Below, one piece after another: positions 52,760 through 60,588 of a DNA stretch of 64,000 nt; the stretch's first letter is position 1, and each line of letters starts with the position of its first letter. A model generated the notes under the pieces. The model saw only the letters and a program-made list of their open reading frames with translations. It was not told the origin of the DNA and searched no databases. The DNA is from Tomitella cavernea (GTDB lineage Bacteria; Actinomycetota; Actinomycetes; Mycobacteriales; Mycobacteriaceae): positions 53,122 to 117,121 of the forward strand of contig NZ_JAENKO010000005.1 of the NCBI RefSeq assembly GCF_016599145.1, written 5' to 3'. The position numbers were made by a program, and so were the translations under genes.

Positions 52760-53781
52760 CAGCGTGTCCTCCCCCGGGCTTTGGCTGCGGCGAGAAGGTC
52801 ATCAGTCGTCGGGTGCCGATGCTGACTGATGGCGCGGATTACCGTGTCCTTGAGCAACTCGAACGACAACCCGGTGAGCCCGTCGGCCAAGCCGAACAGG
52901 TTCGCGGCAAAAGTCGGTTCCCGCAGTGACGTGGTATCGAGCCCGTCGATCAGCTCGAGGCGCGTCATCAAAGCGCCGACCCGTCGATGCCACGCGCGCC
53001 TTTGCGCGTCGTCTGTGCTGCTGAACGCGGCAAGCTCCCAGCGCTGCATGCGCCCCGCGAGTTGTACTGCTGCGGAGTACGCGTCTTCGGACCTGTCCGA
53101 ACGTTTGAGCAGGGCACTGTGTTCGAGGCCGGCGCCGGCGAACACGAACGTCACCGGCAACGCGTCGAGAGTCAGTTTGAGATTGTCCGTCAGATCCCGG
53201 GCGACGCCGACGCGGCGGAGCATGTGGGCGTCGTCGACGACGATCAGGTGCGTGCCGAGGCGCGGCAGAACGGCGCGAAGCGTTCGGAGGATGTCGGTGC
53301 CCGGGTACGATCGGGCCACAGGAATGCTCGCGAACTCCGCCACCGATCGCAGCAGGTTCGGCCAGCTCGCGCCGGCGTCGCCGACGAATATTACCGGGAT
53401 GTGGGCGGCGCGGATCCCAGTGCCGGGATCGTGTGGATAGCGCAGTAGTTCGTCATGAACGCGCAGCATGGCTGCGGTCACGGCCTGGGTTTTGCCGACC
53501 ATGGCTGGGCCGTTGACAGCGAGCCACCGGCGGTCGGCGTTGACCGTATGCTGGTTGTGGTCGATGACCTGGTGCATGGCCTGTTCGATTCCGTGGATGT
53601 CGGACGTCTCGATCGGGCCAATTGACCGGATCCATCGAGTCACGGCGCTCAGATCGCCATCGAGTCCGCAGGGTGGCGGATCAGCGGTATCGCGCCTTCG
53701 TAGGCGAGGCCAATCCTTCAGGTTCTGCAGCACCGGCGGCGATGCAGCGGTACTGAGGCCGCCGAGCGTTGCTGTGCTCAC
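52759..53781 (-). CDS. tnsC: TnsC/TniB-like AAA+ transposition ATPase
   Basis: A 340-residue AAA+ protein. Walker A is GPAMVGKT (about 91-98), Walker B IVVDDAH (about 180-186), and TFVFAGAG is the sensor-1 strand. In Tn7-like systems it couples target recognition by TniQ/TnsD to activation of the transposase and gives target immunity. I place the start at GTG 53781, which overlaps the transposase stop codon and has GGAGGACC upstream. Confidence 0.87.
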   Translation of the reverse strand: MSTATLGGLSTAASPPVLQNLKDWPRLRRRDTADPPPCGLDGDLSAVTRWIRSIGPIETSDIHGIEQAMHQVIDHNQHTVNADRRWLAVNGPAMVGKTQAVTAAMLRVHDELLRYPHDPGTGIRAAHIPVIFVGDAGASWPNLLRSVAEFASIPVARSYPGTDILRTLRAVLPRLGTHLIVVDDAHMLRRVGVARDLTDNLKLTLDALPVTFVFAGAGLEHSALLKRSDRSEDAYSAAVQLAGRMQRWELAAFSSTDDAQRRAWHRRVGALMTRLELIDGLDTTSLREPTFAANLFGLADGLTGLSFELLKDTVIRAISQHRHPTTDDLLAAAKARGRTR

Positions 53782-55796
53782 CAGAGGTCCTCCGTGTCGT
53801 CGTTGGCGGTTCCGGTGTCCCATGTCGCGAATGTGTCGACATTGACAGGCGGAGGCGAGGGCGGATCTACGTTGGTGGTCTCGATCGACCCGGGGGTCGA
53901 TGCAGGGTCGTTGACGGACGCTTCAACGCGGGCGCGGTCGCGGGACCAGCGCACAGTCTCAGTTCGGGCTTCATGTTCGGCGAAGCGGCGGAACGCTGTT
54001 CCGGCGCTCGCACGTTCCCCGCGTGTGAGACGGCTGCGTCCGAGGAACCGTGTCAGGTCGTCGGCGACGAGCTCACTGAAGGGCGGGAAGGTGCTGCCGT
54101 CATCGTGGATGGCGTGCAGGACGTGCCATCGGCCGTCGTGGTTGTCGCGGAAGAACAGGCGGGCGCGATCGTAAGGGTCGAAGTAGAACCGCCGCTCACG
54201 TCCTGGCCGGGACAGCGGAGACAGTGTGCCGTGGCGGATGGTGTTCAGGATCGGTGCGTCATACCGGAAGTTGCCGACGTGAACCCCGTCGGATGCGATC
54301 GTGAGTACTACAGAGTCCAGGAACGCGAACACGTCATCGGGGTGCGGTGCGACGTGGAGGTCGCCGCCGCACACGAGTGCCTGCTCGTAGCGCTGCGCTG
54401 GTGTCAGGTACCGGCCGGGGGTGGTCGGTGAGGGCAGGCCGCTGTGCGGCCGGTACGGATAGTAGGTGGTGGCCCACTCCTGGAAGATCGACTGCAGCCC
54501 TGCCAGCGTGAGCTCGGGCGTGACGCCATCGCCCCGGTGCTGGGCGCCGCGGCCCACGTATCCGGCCAGATCTTGCTGCATGATGTCGAGCGTGCGGTTG
54601 GCGGACTCGACGAACGGTTTATCCATGCCGCGGCGCGTGCGCGCGAACTCTATGGTGGCCCCGCAGCGGGCGAGCGCGTCGATGACCCGCAGGTTCTCGT
54701 ATTCGCCGCCGTGATCCATGACCACAGTGCCGATGTTGAGGGCTGGGTTGAAGGCGACGACGTCGGGAACGCCGAGCGTCAGCGAGTGCGGGCGGGACCG
54801 CTCAGGCAGGACCAGCGGGGACATCAGATCGAACAGCAGCAGTCGGGTGTCACGGCCGGAGGGCTTGTCTGGGGACAGTCGGATGCTCATCAGCCGGGTG
54901 ACGACGCAGACCGCCACCGACAGCCATGGCCGGAACCGTCGTCCCGTGTGCGGGCAGTACACCTCGATGTTTGCCTGTGTAGCGTCGATCTCGATGCGTT
55001 CGCCCGGCATGGATGGCGGCGGGCGTCGGTAGCCGCGTTGTGCACGTGCCCCCTGGGAGCGGCGGGACTTCGCGGTACCGGTCAGCCCGATCTCCTGGGA
55101 TACGAACCGGACAGCCATTTCCAGGGTGTAGGGGGTCAGGCGGGGATCGTCGATGCCGTGGGAGTCCAGCTCGCGGCGGATGCGGTTGATGCGGGCCTGC
55201 AGGTGGACGGTCGAGCCGTGGCGCTGGAGATCGGTCAGCACCCGGAGGATGACCTGGTACGAGTCGTCCTGCAGGCCGATAAGGGGGTTGTCGTGGCGTG
55301 GTCCCTCGGGTTGGTGCGGGGCGAGGGATCGCACTCCCCCACTCTCGAACTTTCCGATCATGCGGTAGAAGCTGGAGCGAGAATAGCCGGGGGTTTGCGC
55401 GAGATCGCCGACCTTCTGGGCGATGCGCTCCTTGCGGGTTGTGACGGTGGGATCGAAACGCGGGTCGCTTCCGGCCCGCCAGGTCCCAGAGGGGTCGCCG
55501 TAAAGGGCCTCGCGTACATGATGCGCGCGTTCGAGCGCGAGCGAGCGGGCCCTGTCGGGGAGATCGTCGAGGACGTCGCCCGGTTCGGCGAGCCGGGGGC
55601 GGTCGGCCTGATGGAATGCCTGGAACATGCCGATGGCCTGCAATAAAGGGATATCGAGGTACTCGCCGTCATCGGTGCGGACGGTGACCACCGGCGGAGT
55701 TGCTGCCGCCGCGATGGTGACGATGGAGCACAACTGGCCGGCGAGCTCGAGGCGCGCCCCGATCCCGAACCGTGGGGTGTCGCCGTTGCTGCTCAT
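53778..55796 (-). CDS. tnsB: TnsB/TniA-like DDE transposase
   Basis: A 672-residue DDE integrase-fold transposase. Catalytic residues are visible: Asp271 in RIEIDATQ, Asp361 in VMDHGGEYEN and Glu397 in KPFVESANRT, giving the classical D-35-E spacing. An N-terminal HTH (YSRSSFYRMIGKFESGG) should bind the end repeats, and a Mu-transposase-type C-terminal beta barrel follows (RRFYFDPYDRARLFF). It joins the transposon 3' ends to target DNA, producing 5-bp duplications as seen here. ATG 55796 is the preferred start; the upstream extension is low-complexity. Confidence 0.9.
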   Translation of the reverse strand: MSSNGDTPRFGIGARLELAGQLCSIVTIAAAATPPVVTVRTDDGEYLDIPLLQAIGMFQAFHQADRPRLAEPGDVLDDLPDRARSLALERAHHVREALYGDPSGTWRAGSDPRFDPTVTTRKERIAQKVGDLAQTPGYSRSSFYRMIGKFESGGVRSLAPHQPEGPRHDNPLIGLQDDSYQVILRVLTDLQRHGSTVHLQARINRIRRELDSHGIDDPRLTPYTLEMAVRFVSQEIGLTGTAKSRRSQGARAQRGYRRPPPSMPGERIEIDATQANIEVYCPHTGRRFRPWLSVAVCVVTRLMSIRLSPDKPSGRDTRLLLFDLMSPLVLPERSRPHSLTLGVPDVVAFNPALNIGTVVMDHGGEYENLRVIDALARCGATIEFARTRRGMDKPFVESANRTLDIMQQDLAGYVGRGAQHRGDGVTPELTLAGLQSIFQEWATTYYPYRPHSGLPSPTTPGRYLTPAQRYEQALVCGGDLHVAPHPDDVFAFLDSVVLTIASDGVHVGNFRYDAPILNTIRHGTLSPLSRPGRERRFYFDPYDRARLFFRDNHDGRWHVLHAIHDDGSTFPPFSELVADDLTRFLGRSRLTRGERASAGTAFRRFAEHEARTETVRWSRDRARVEASVNDPASTPGSIETTNVDPPSPPPVNVDTFATWDTGTANDDTEDLW

Positions 55797-55963
55797 CGCC
55801 ACCACAGCCTCGACGAGAGCCGGATCGGACGGTCTAGATCGGTATCGCAGTGGCACTGGGCGAGTGTGCGCAGCACGCGCGCCCGGCCTGTGGGGCCGCC
55901 GCCATATGCGTCGGCGGCGGCGCCGAGCGTGGTCGTGGTCCGCGCCAGGCTGTCGGTCTCGGT

Positions 55964-56650
55964 CTACCACTCCTCGCGTGTGACAGGGCATTTCCAGCGC
56001 AGTGCCCCGAGAAGCCGCAGGTTGACGGCGTGCTGGCGGGGCATACTGCCGCGGAGCGTGTAGTCGATGCCGTGTGCGCCGAGCGTGTCGGGCATCAGGT
56101 CGGCCAGCATTGCGCGGGCGTAGTCGTTGAGCAGCGACTCGGAGCGCACACTCGCGATCTCGATGCCGCTGTCAGTGGTGATCAGTAGATCAGGGATCTG
56201 AAGGATCTTCTTGGTGCCGATCGGCCAGACCAGGATGCACGGCTGGCTTTGGTAGCCGGTCACGTCGGCGCGCCGGTCGAGCGCGATCATCCACAGCTCC
56301 TCGAGCTTGGATTCGGCCCACACGACGGCGGGTCTGCCGCTGCTGCGGGTGGTGTGCAGCATGAGGTTCGATCTGGCCTGCATGTGCGAACCGAGCCGCC
56401 GCACTGGAAGCGCCCCGCCGCGGGCCACGCCGGCGAGTGCGTCGAGCCTGATGATGCGGGTATCGGAACCGTCCCAGATCACCGCCGTGCAGCCGGCGAC
56501 GGCGCGGCGACGCACCTCTGGCTCCTGCAACGCGGCGAGTGCCTCGTCATTGGACAGCGTGTTCGACAGATGGGTGCGGATCTGGCTAGGGGTGCGGCGG
56601 ACTCCTTTGCGGGCGCTGACAGAGGTGCCGGTGATGAAATCCGACCTCAC
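55964..56650 (-). CDS. tnsA: TnsA-like endonuclease with atypical active site
   Basis: A 228-residue protein with the TnsA N-terminal nuclease pattern: the Glu region WAESKLEELW (Glu113/117), the QP turn, and the Asp in IPDLLI (Asp154). The usual (E/Q)-x-K lysine motif is replaced by SVR (167-169) in EIASVRSE. TnsA cuts the 5' ends of the transposon to give cut-and-paste movement. If the substitution disables cutting, the element would move by cointegrate formation. The GTG at 56650 has GGAGG upstream. First of the four core transposition genes. Confidence 0.75.
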   Translation of the reverse strand: MRSDFITGTSVSARKGVRRTPSQIRTHLSNTLSNDEALAALQEPEVRRRAVAGCTAVIWDGSDTRIIRLDALAGVARGGALPVRRLGSHMQARSNLMLHTTRSSGRPAVVWAESKLEELWMIALDRRADVTGYQSQPCILVWPIGTKKILQIPDLLITTDSGIEIASVRSESLLNDYARAMLADLMPDTLGAHGIDYTLRGSMPRQHAVNLRLLGALRWKCPVTREEW

Positions 56651-56809
56651 CACGCCACCTCCGCCCGGGGAGTCGGGCGCCGCAAAACCGTAGGGCGGGC
56701 AGTGCGGGGGTTGACAGCAGCCCGTAGGCAGGCTGAAATAGACACAGCGAACCTCCAAGAGGTGCGAGAAGAGATATGAGCAGCGGCGCCAACCGCTGTG
56801 AATACTGTG

Positions 56810-56846
56810 GAAGAGGCCGGGTGGCAGCCCGGTCTCTTCGCTTTTT
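56810..56846 (+). terminator. Intrinsic terminator on the plus strand upstream of tnsA
   Basis: GAAGAG and CCGGG arms pair with CCCGG and CTCTTC around TGGCAG, followed by GCTTTTT. The orientation ends a plus-strand transcript coming from the tnsA 5' region, opposite to the tns operon. It could end an antisense or small RNA, or stop outward read-through. Confidence 0.7.
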
Positions 56847-56850
56847 GCGC

Positions 56851-57072
56851 TCATGGCCCCGCACGGGACCGGCCGGCTTCCGGCTCGCTGTCACACAACG
56901 CGTCGATCGCTTCGGCGGTGATGGAGCTGAGGGTGCGTTCGGTCTGACCGGCGCGGGTGTACAACCGCTGGGCGGTTTCCGCGGGGAGCCGAACCTCGAT
57001 TCGGACGACCTGGCCCGCGGCGACAGTGCGCAATACGCGACGACCGAAATGCGTCGGCGGAAGATGGATCAT
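56851..57072 (-). CDS. Ribbon-helix-helix (CopG-like) regulator
   Basis: A 73-residue protein with a ribbon-helix-helix pattern: strand VRIEVRLP, helix AETAQRLYTRAG, then the second helix SSITAEAIDAL. It lies 200 bp upstream of tnsA on the same strand, and a perfect 24-bp palindrome is found 71-94 bp upstream of its own start. RHH proteins typically autorepress through such sites. It may control transposition, or be an orphan antitoxin; no toxin gene is adjacent. Confidence 0.7.
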   Translation of the reverse strand: MIHLPPTHFGRRVLRTVAAGQVVRIEVRLPAETAQRLYTRAGQTERTLSSITAEAIDALCDSEPEAGRSRAGP

Positions 57073-57426
57073 CGAGTTGCGAACCTCTCACGAGAAGACC
57101 AGATTCCTGTGAAATTATCGGTTGCAACTCCGATGTGACGCACACTACCGGCATGTGCCGGTAGTGGACAAGGGCTCGTCCGAAACGGTGCTGCGGCAAC
57201 ATGATCAACCTCGGTTGGCGTTGACAGTTCTCATGCGAGAGCAGATCCGGGGCCGCCGGGGCCGGGGCTGTGCGGTGCGCTCGAACCCCAAGCGCCGACA
57301 GCGCTCGACCCTGGAGGGGGTGCCGCCGGCCGAAGACATGCCGGAACTTGTCGTAGCCGCGTGGTCCCATTCCCGGTAGGAGGCGGACGCCGTCGGCCGC
57401 CCCGGTGAACGGAGAGGACACACATC
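57073..57426. other. Divergent control region of the tns side
   Basis: 354 bp between the RHH gene and a divergent unknown gene. It contains the 24-bp palindrome at 57143, a TTGACA -35-like hexamer near 57,220 on the plus strand, and a ribosome site for the gene at 57427. No other gene is evident. Confidence 0.55.
57143..57166. promoter_or_regulatory. Perfect 24-bp palindrome, candidate RHH operator
   Basis: CACTACCGGCA and its complement separated by two bases. Its position between the RHH gene and a divergent gene makes it a strong candidate operator for the RHH protein and a switch for the tns operon. Confidence 0.65.
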
Positions 57427-57801
57427 GTGACCATCACAGCACCGACCCCGCCCACAGACGACGACATCACCCGCATCGTCAGCGACTACGTGGCCGAGCG
57501 CGCATCTATCGGCGTGAAGTTCGCGCAGGCGCACGCCACCGTCACCACCACCGAAGGGGAGGTGACCGTCGTCTTCGATCCGGCCCTCGCCGGCATGACC
57601 GACGAGCTGTTCGCCGAGCTCCGCCCCTTCGACAACCTGGCGGCCTGCGCCGGCAACCCGCTCGCCGGCAACGACGACGTCGGCGCCTGGCGCCGCACCC
57701 GGCTCATCCGCGTCGACACCCTCTTACGCGGCGGCAACGACCTCGGATCGCTGACCGTCCACGAGCTGCACCAGCGGGCCACCGTCGTGCCGAAGCCGTA
57801 G
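57427..57801 (+). CDS. Uncharacterised small cargo protein
   Basis: A 124-residue acidic soluble protein with no recognised domain. TTEGEVTVVFDPALAGMTDELFAEL suggests a small alpha/beta fold. A GTG start follows GGAGAGGA. It is the first of two plus-strand genes divergent from the tns operon and may be cotranscribed with the next gene 134 bp on. Confidence 0.6.
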   Translation: MTITAPTPPTDDDITRIVSDYVAERASIGVKFAQAHATVTTTEGEVTVVFDPALAGMTDELFAELRPFDNLAACAGNPLAGNDDVGAWRRTRLIRVDTLLRGGNDLGSLTVHELHQRATVVPKP

Positions 57802-57934
57802 CGCACGCCGGCCACGCAGCCAGTCGCCGCACCGGAGCATGAGAGAGGAGCACCCCGCACGCACCGAGCCGGAGGCGCCGCCCCCCACGGAGCGAGCGCT
57901 GGACCTGGCAGTACTTGACGCGAAGGACGATGCA

Positions 57935-59086
57935 ATGACCATGACAACGGCCAGTGATCCGCTCGGGCCTGGCACCGAAATCCAGATAGCGCTCCTCCTC
58001 CCCGCCCATGAACACCTGGCGCCCGACGACGCGCTCGTGGCGCTGCATCGGGCCGGACTCGACGCGGCGAGCGCCCTGTTCATCGATACACCGACGACCG
58101 ATATGAGCCGGTGGCCGGCCGCCGACGCGGCGTTCCGCGAGGCCATCGCCGCCGCCCACCCGCGAGCAACGACGACGCCGCTCGTCTGGGCCAGGGTGCG
58201 CACGGCACCTGAATACCCGTCGGTATCCCAGATCGAGATGGAACGGTACGGCAGCCAGCGAGAGCCCGCGCCCCGCGATCCCTCGTGGCCACCCGACTTC
58301 ACCGGGGTTCCCGTCGCGGCGCTGCGCGACCGCAGGGAGGCGGCGCCCGGCAGCCGGATTCTGCAACACATCCCGCCCGGCGACGGCTGGCACCGTGTCG
58401 CCTGGACACGCTTCGACTACCCGAACATCAACGCCGTCGACCTGCTGTGCGAATGCTCGATACAACAGCTCCACCACCCCGACGGACACACCATGGGGTT
58501 CGCCGGTAACGACACATGCGCCTACCGATCCGCGGCCGCCTATCTGCGGGCTCTGTCACGCCAGCGGGAATTTCCGCACACCGCGCCCACCGCATTGCGG
58601 GACATGCTCGACCTCGCGCTCGCCGGCGAATGGCTCGGCCAACCGGGCGGCAGCGCGTTGTGGGGATCGAACCTTTACCTGCAGACCGTATCGATACTGC
58701 TCGACACCGACATGCCCTGGGACCTCGCGAACGAGGCCGTCCAGCAACGCCTGATCGACATCAACGGAGCCGTGCTCGGGATGCCCCGTCCCGCACGTAC
58801 CGCGCCGGCCGGGCCGATCATGGACTGGGACAGCAACGCGGCGACCGACGGCGACTGGCTGATCTGGTGGTCCCGCCTCGACCGCCGCTACCAGGTGGAA
58901 GTCATCCGCGACCCCGCCCACAGCAGCACCGGGCAGCTAACCGTTTACGACCACGAGGCCGACGACACGCCACTGCACAGCGAGAAGGTCGTGCTGTCGT
59001 ACGGGGCGGTGTTCGGCCCCGACGCCGGCGACGTGACGGAGTGGAAGCAGATCGCCGCCGCAGTAGTCGACGCGCGCGACGGGTAG
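57935..59086 (+). CDS. Uncharacterised 383-residue cargo protein
   Basis: A soluble protein of 383 residues with high G+C and chromosome-like codon use. It is rich in Trp and acidic residues (WLIWWSRLDRRYQVEVI; WHRVAWTRFDYPNINAVDLL) and has no motif that I can name. ATG 57935 is preceded by GAAGGACG. An upstream extension to 57839 is possible but has no ribosome site. It converges on the ATPase gene that follows. Confidence 0.6.
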   Translation: MTMTTASDPLGPGTEIQIALLLPAHEHLAPDDALVALHRAGLDAASALFIDTPTTDMSRWPAADAAFREAIAAAHPRATTTPLVWARVRTAPEYPSVSQIEMERYGSQREPAPRDPSWPPDFTGVPVAALRDRREAAPGSRILQHIPPGDGWHRVAWTRFDYPNINAVDLLCECSIQQLHHPDGHTMGFAGNDTCAYRSAAAYLRALSRQREFPHTAPTALRDMLDLALAGEWLGQPGGSALWGSNLYLQTVSILLDTDMPWDLANEAVQQRLIDINGAVLGMPRPARTAPAGPIMDWDSNAATDGDWLIWWSRLDRRYQVEVIRDPAHSSTGQLTVYDHEADDTPLHSEKVVLSYGAVFGPDAGDVTEWKQIAAAVVDARDG

Positions 59087-59186
59087 CGCCCCCCGGCAGC
59101 GGGCCCCAGCGCCAGGTGTCGTAGATCAAGTGCGCTTGGCTGGCGGACCCTGTCATGGGTCGGCGATCGGGGCCCGAGGTAGCTCA

Positions 59187-60149
59187 TCAGCGTGTGTCGC
59201 GCAGGCACTCGCGTAGGTACGGGAGCGCGAACGCGACGCGCCGTTGGCCGGCGGGCTCGATCAGATCCGCCTCTGTCAGCCACAGTGCGCACGCTTCCGC
59301 ATCGCCGGGGGTGGAACCTGTGCGTGCCGAAATATCGCAGAGGAAGCTGGGGTGGTCGTCGGCCGCCATCGCTTCGAGGAATCCGAGCTCAGGCGGGGCA
59401 AGGCGCCGCAGTGAGGGCTCGTGGATCATGCGGCCCACGAGACGAGCTGCCTCGACGCTGGCGCTTGTGACATCGGCGCTGGTGATCGTGGTACTACCGG
59501 GGCGGCGGCTCCATGCGAGGTGTCCGACGAGCTGGATCAGGAACGGATAGCCGCGCGCGGCGGCTGCTGCTTTGGCGAGAGCATCATCGCTGATGGTCCG
59601 TCCCGCACGCTCAACCGGTACGCGAATGGCAACCGCTGCCTCGTCATGGTCGATCATGCCCAGCTCGACCCGGTGAGCATCGCGAAGGAGCGGCAGCGCA
59701 CGCTGTCCGGCGAGACTTGTTGCGGCCGGCGGTAGCCCAGCGACGACCACGTCGACGCGGGGGCCGCCGCGCGCAGCGGCCTTGCATGTGGTGAGCACCG
59801 TGCGCAGCTCGTCGATGTCACCGCCATGGACCTCGTCGATTGTGATCAGCACGTCGATCGTTCTGCCGCTGGACGGTGGGTGCAGGCGGTCGGCGGTGAT
59901 CCGGGCCGGCAGGCCACGGGTAGCGGTCTCAGCCACGACAAGTCGGCCACGCGCCCTTGAGATGGCCTCAAGCTTGTTCAGCAGCACCGTCTTGCCCACA
60001 CCGCTGTGTCCGGTGACAAGGGAAACGGAAAGTGAGCTGCCAGTGGGATCGTCGAGACTGGTGGCGAACGCCTGGATCGTGCCGCCGCGCCCGGCCAGCA
60101 GCGGTGGCGACACGCCGAACGAGGGGCGAAATGGGCTGTGGGTGGTCAC
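59187..60149 (-). CDS. AAA+/ORC-like ATPase, cargo
   Basis: A 320-residue P-loop ATPase. Walker A is GHSGVGKT (about 47-54), Walker B LITIDEVH (about 100), and a C-terminal winged-helix-like segment contains ALWLTEADLIEPAGQRRVAFALPYLRECL. It looks like the Cdc6/ORC-like or archaeal-type ATPases common on actinobacterial mobile elements, and differs from the TnsC-like protein at 53 kb. The GTG start at 60149 is fixed by an AGGGAGGAG ribosome site. Role unknown: defence, replication or transposition accessory. Confidence 0.72.
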   Translation of the reverse strand: MTTHSPFRPSFGVSPPLLAGRGGTIQAFATSLDDPTGSSLSVSLVTGHSGVGKTVLLNKLEAISRARGRLVVAETATRGLPARITADRLHPPSSGRTIDVLITIDEVHGGDIDELRTVLTTCKAAARGGPRVDVVVAGLPPAATSLAGQRALPLLRDAHRVELGMIDHDEAAVAIRVPVERAGRTISDDALAKAAAAARGYPFLIQLVGHLAWSRRPGSTTITSADVTSASVEAARLVGRMIHEPSLRRLAPPELGFLEAMAADDHPSFLCDISARTGSTPGDAEACALWLTEADLIEPAGQRRVAFALPYLRECLRDTR

Positions 60150-60588
60150 TGACTCCTCCCTGCTTCTTCGGCATCGGACACCGGTGCGAGCGCCACAGCC
60201 AGTATCAAGAGCGATGCGGAGATGCGGGGGCGCTTCGCGTCGGCGGGCCTCTGTATCGCCGCGACCAACCGCGGCCAGTGCTGACCCGTTCACAGCGCAT
60301 CCTTGACCAACCTGGAGCCAGACGGAACGACTGCACGGTAATGTGACTCGAGCGGTCAGCCGACCGTGCAGCAGATCATGTGCCAATCCACAATATTATG
60401 CACGACCCACGCGTTGGCGGGGCTTGCGACGCGGAATACTCCTTCTATGATTTCGTCTATTCTAGTAATTCTGGTACCGCATGGCCCAACACTTTTCCAC
60501 AACAGGGGCGCTGGCACTCTGGAAATTCCGCGGTTGCTCGCTGTGTCAGTTATCTGGCAAATCAGATACAAGTAGAGAGGGTGATCTA
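60150..60588. other. Intergenic region, A+T-rich towards the HEPN gene
   Basis: About 440 bp with no credible gene. G+C falls sharply from ~60,370 onwards, marking the boundary of the foreign HEPN gene. Promoters for both flanking divergent genes should lie here. Confidence 0.5.

Noticed and set aside
56851..57072. Toxin-antitoxin pair
   Set aside because: The RHH protein resembles an antitoxin, but no small toxin gene is adjacent on either side.
56776..57138. Plus-strand protein with a CxxCG knuckle
   Set aside because: A strong intrinsic terminator interrupts the frame after about 12 codons and the frame overlaps the RHH gene; more likely non-coding.
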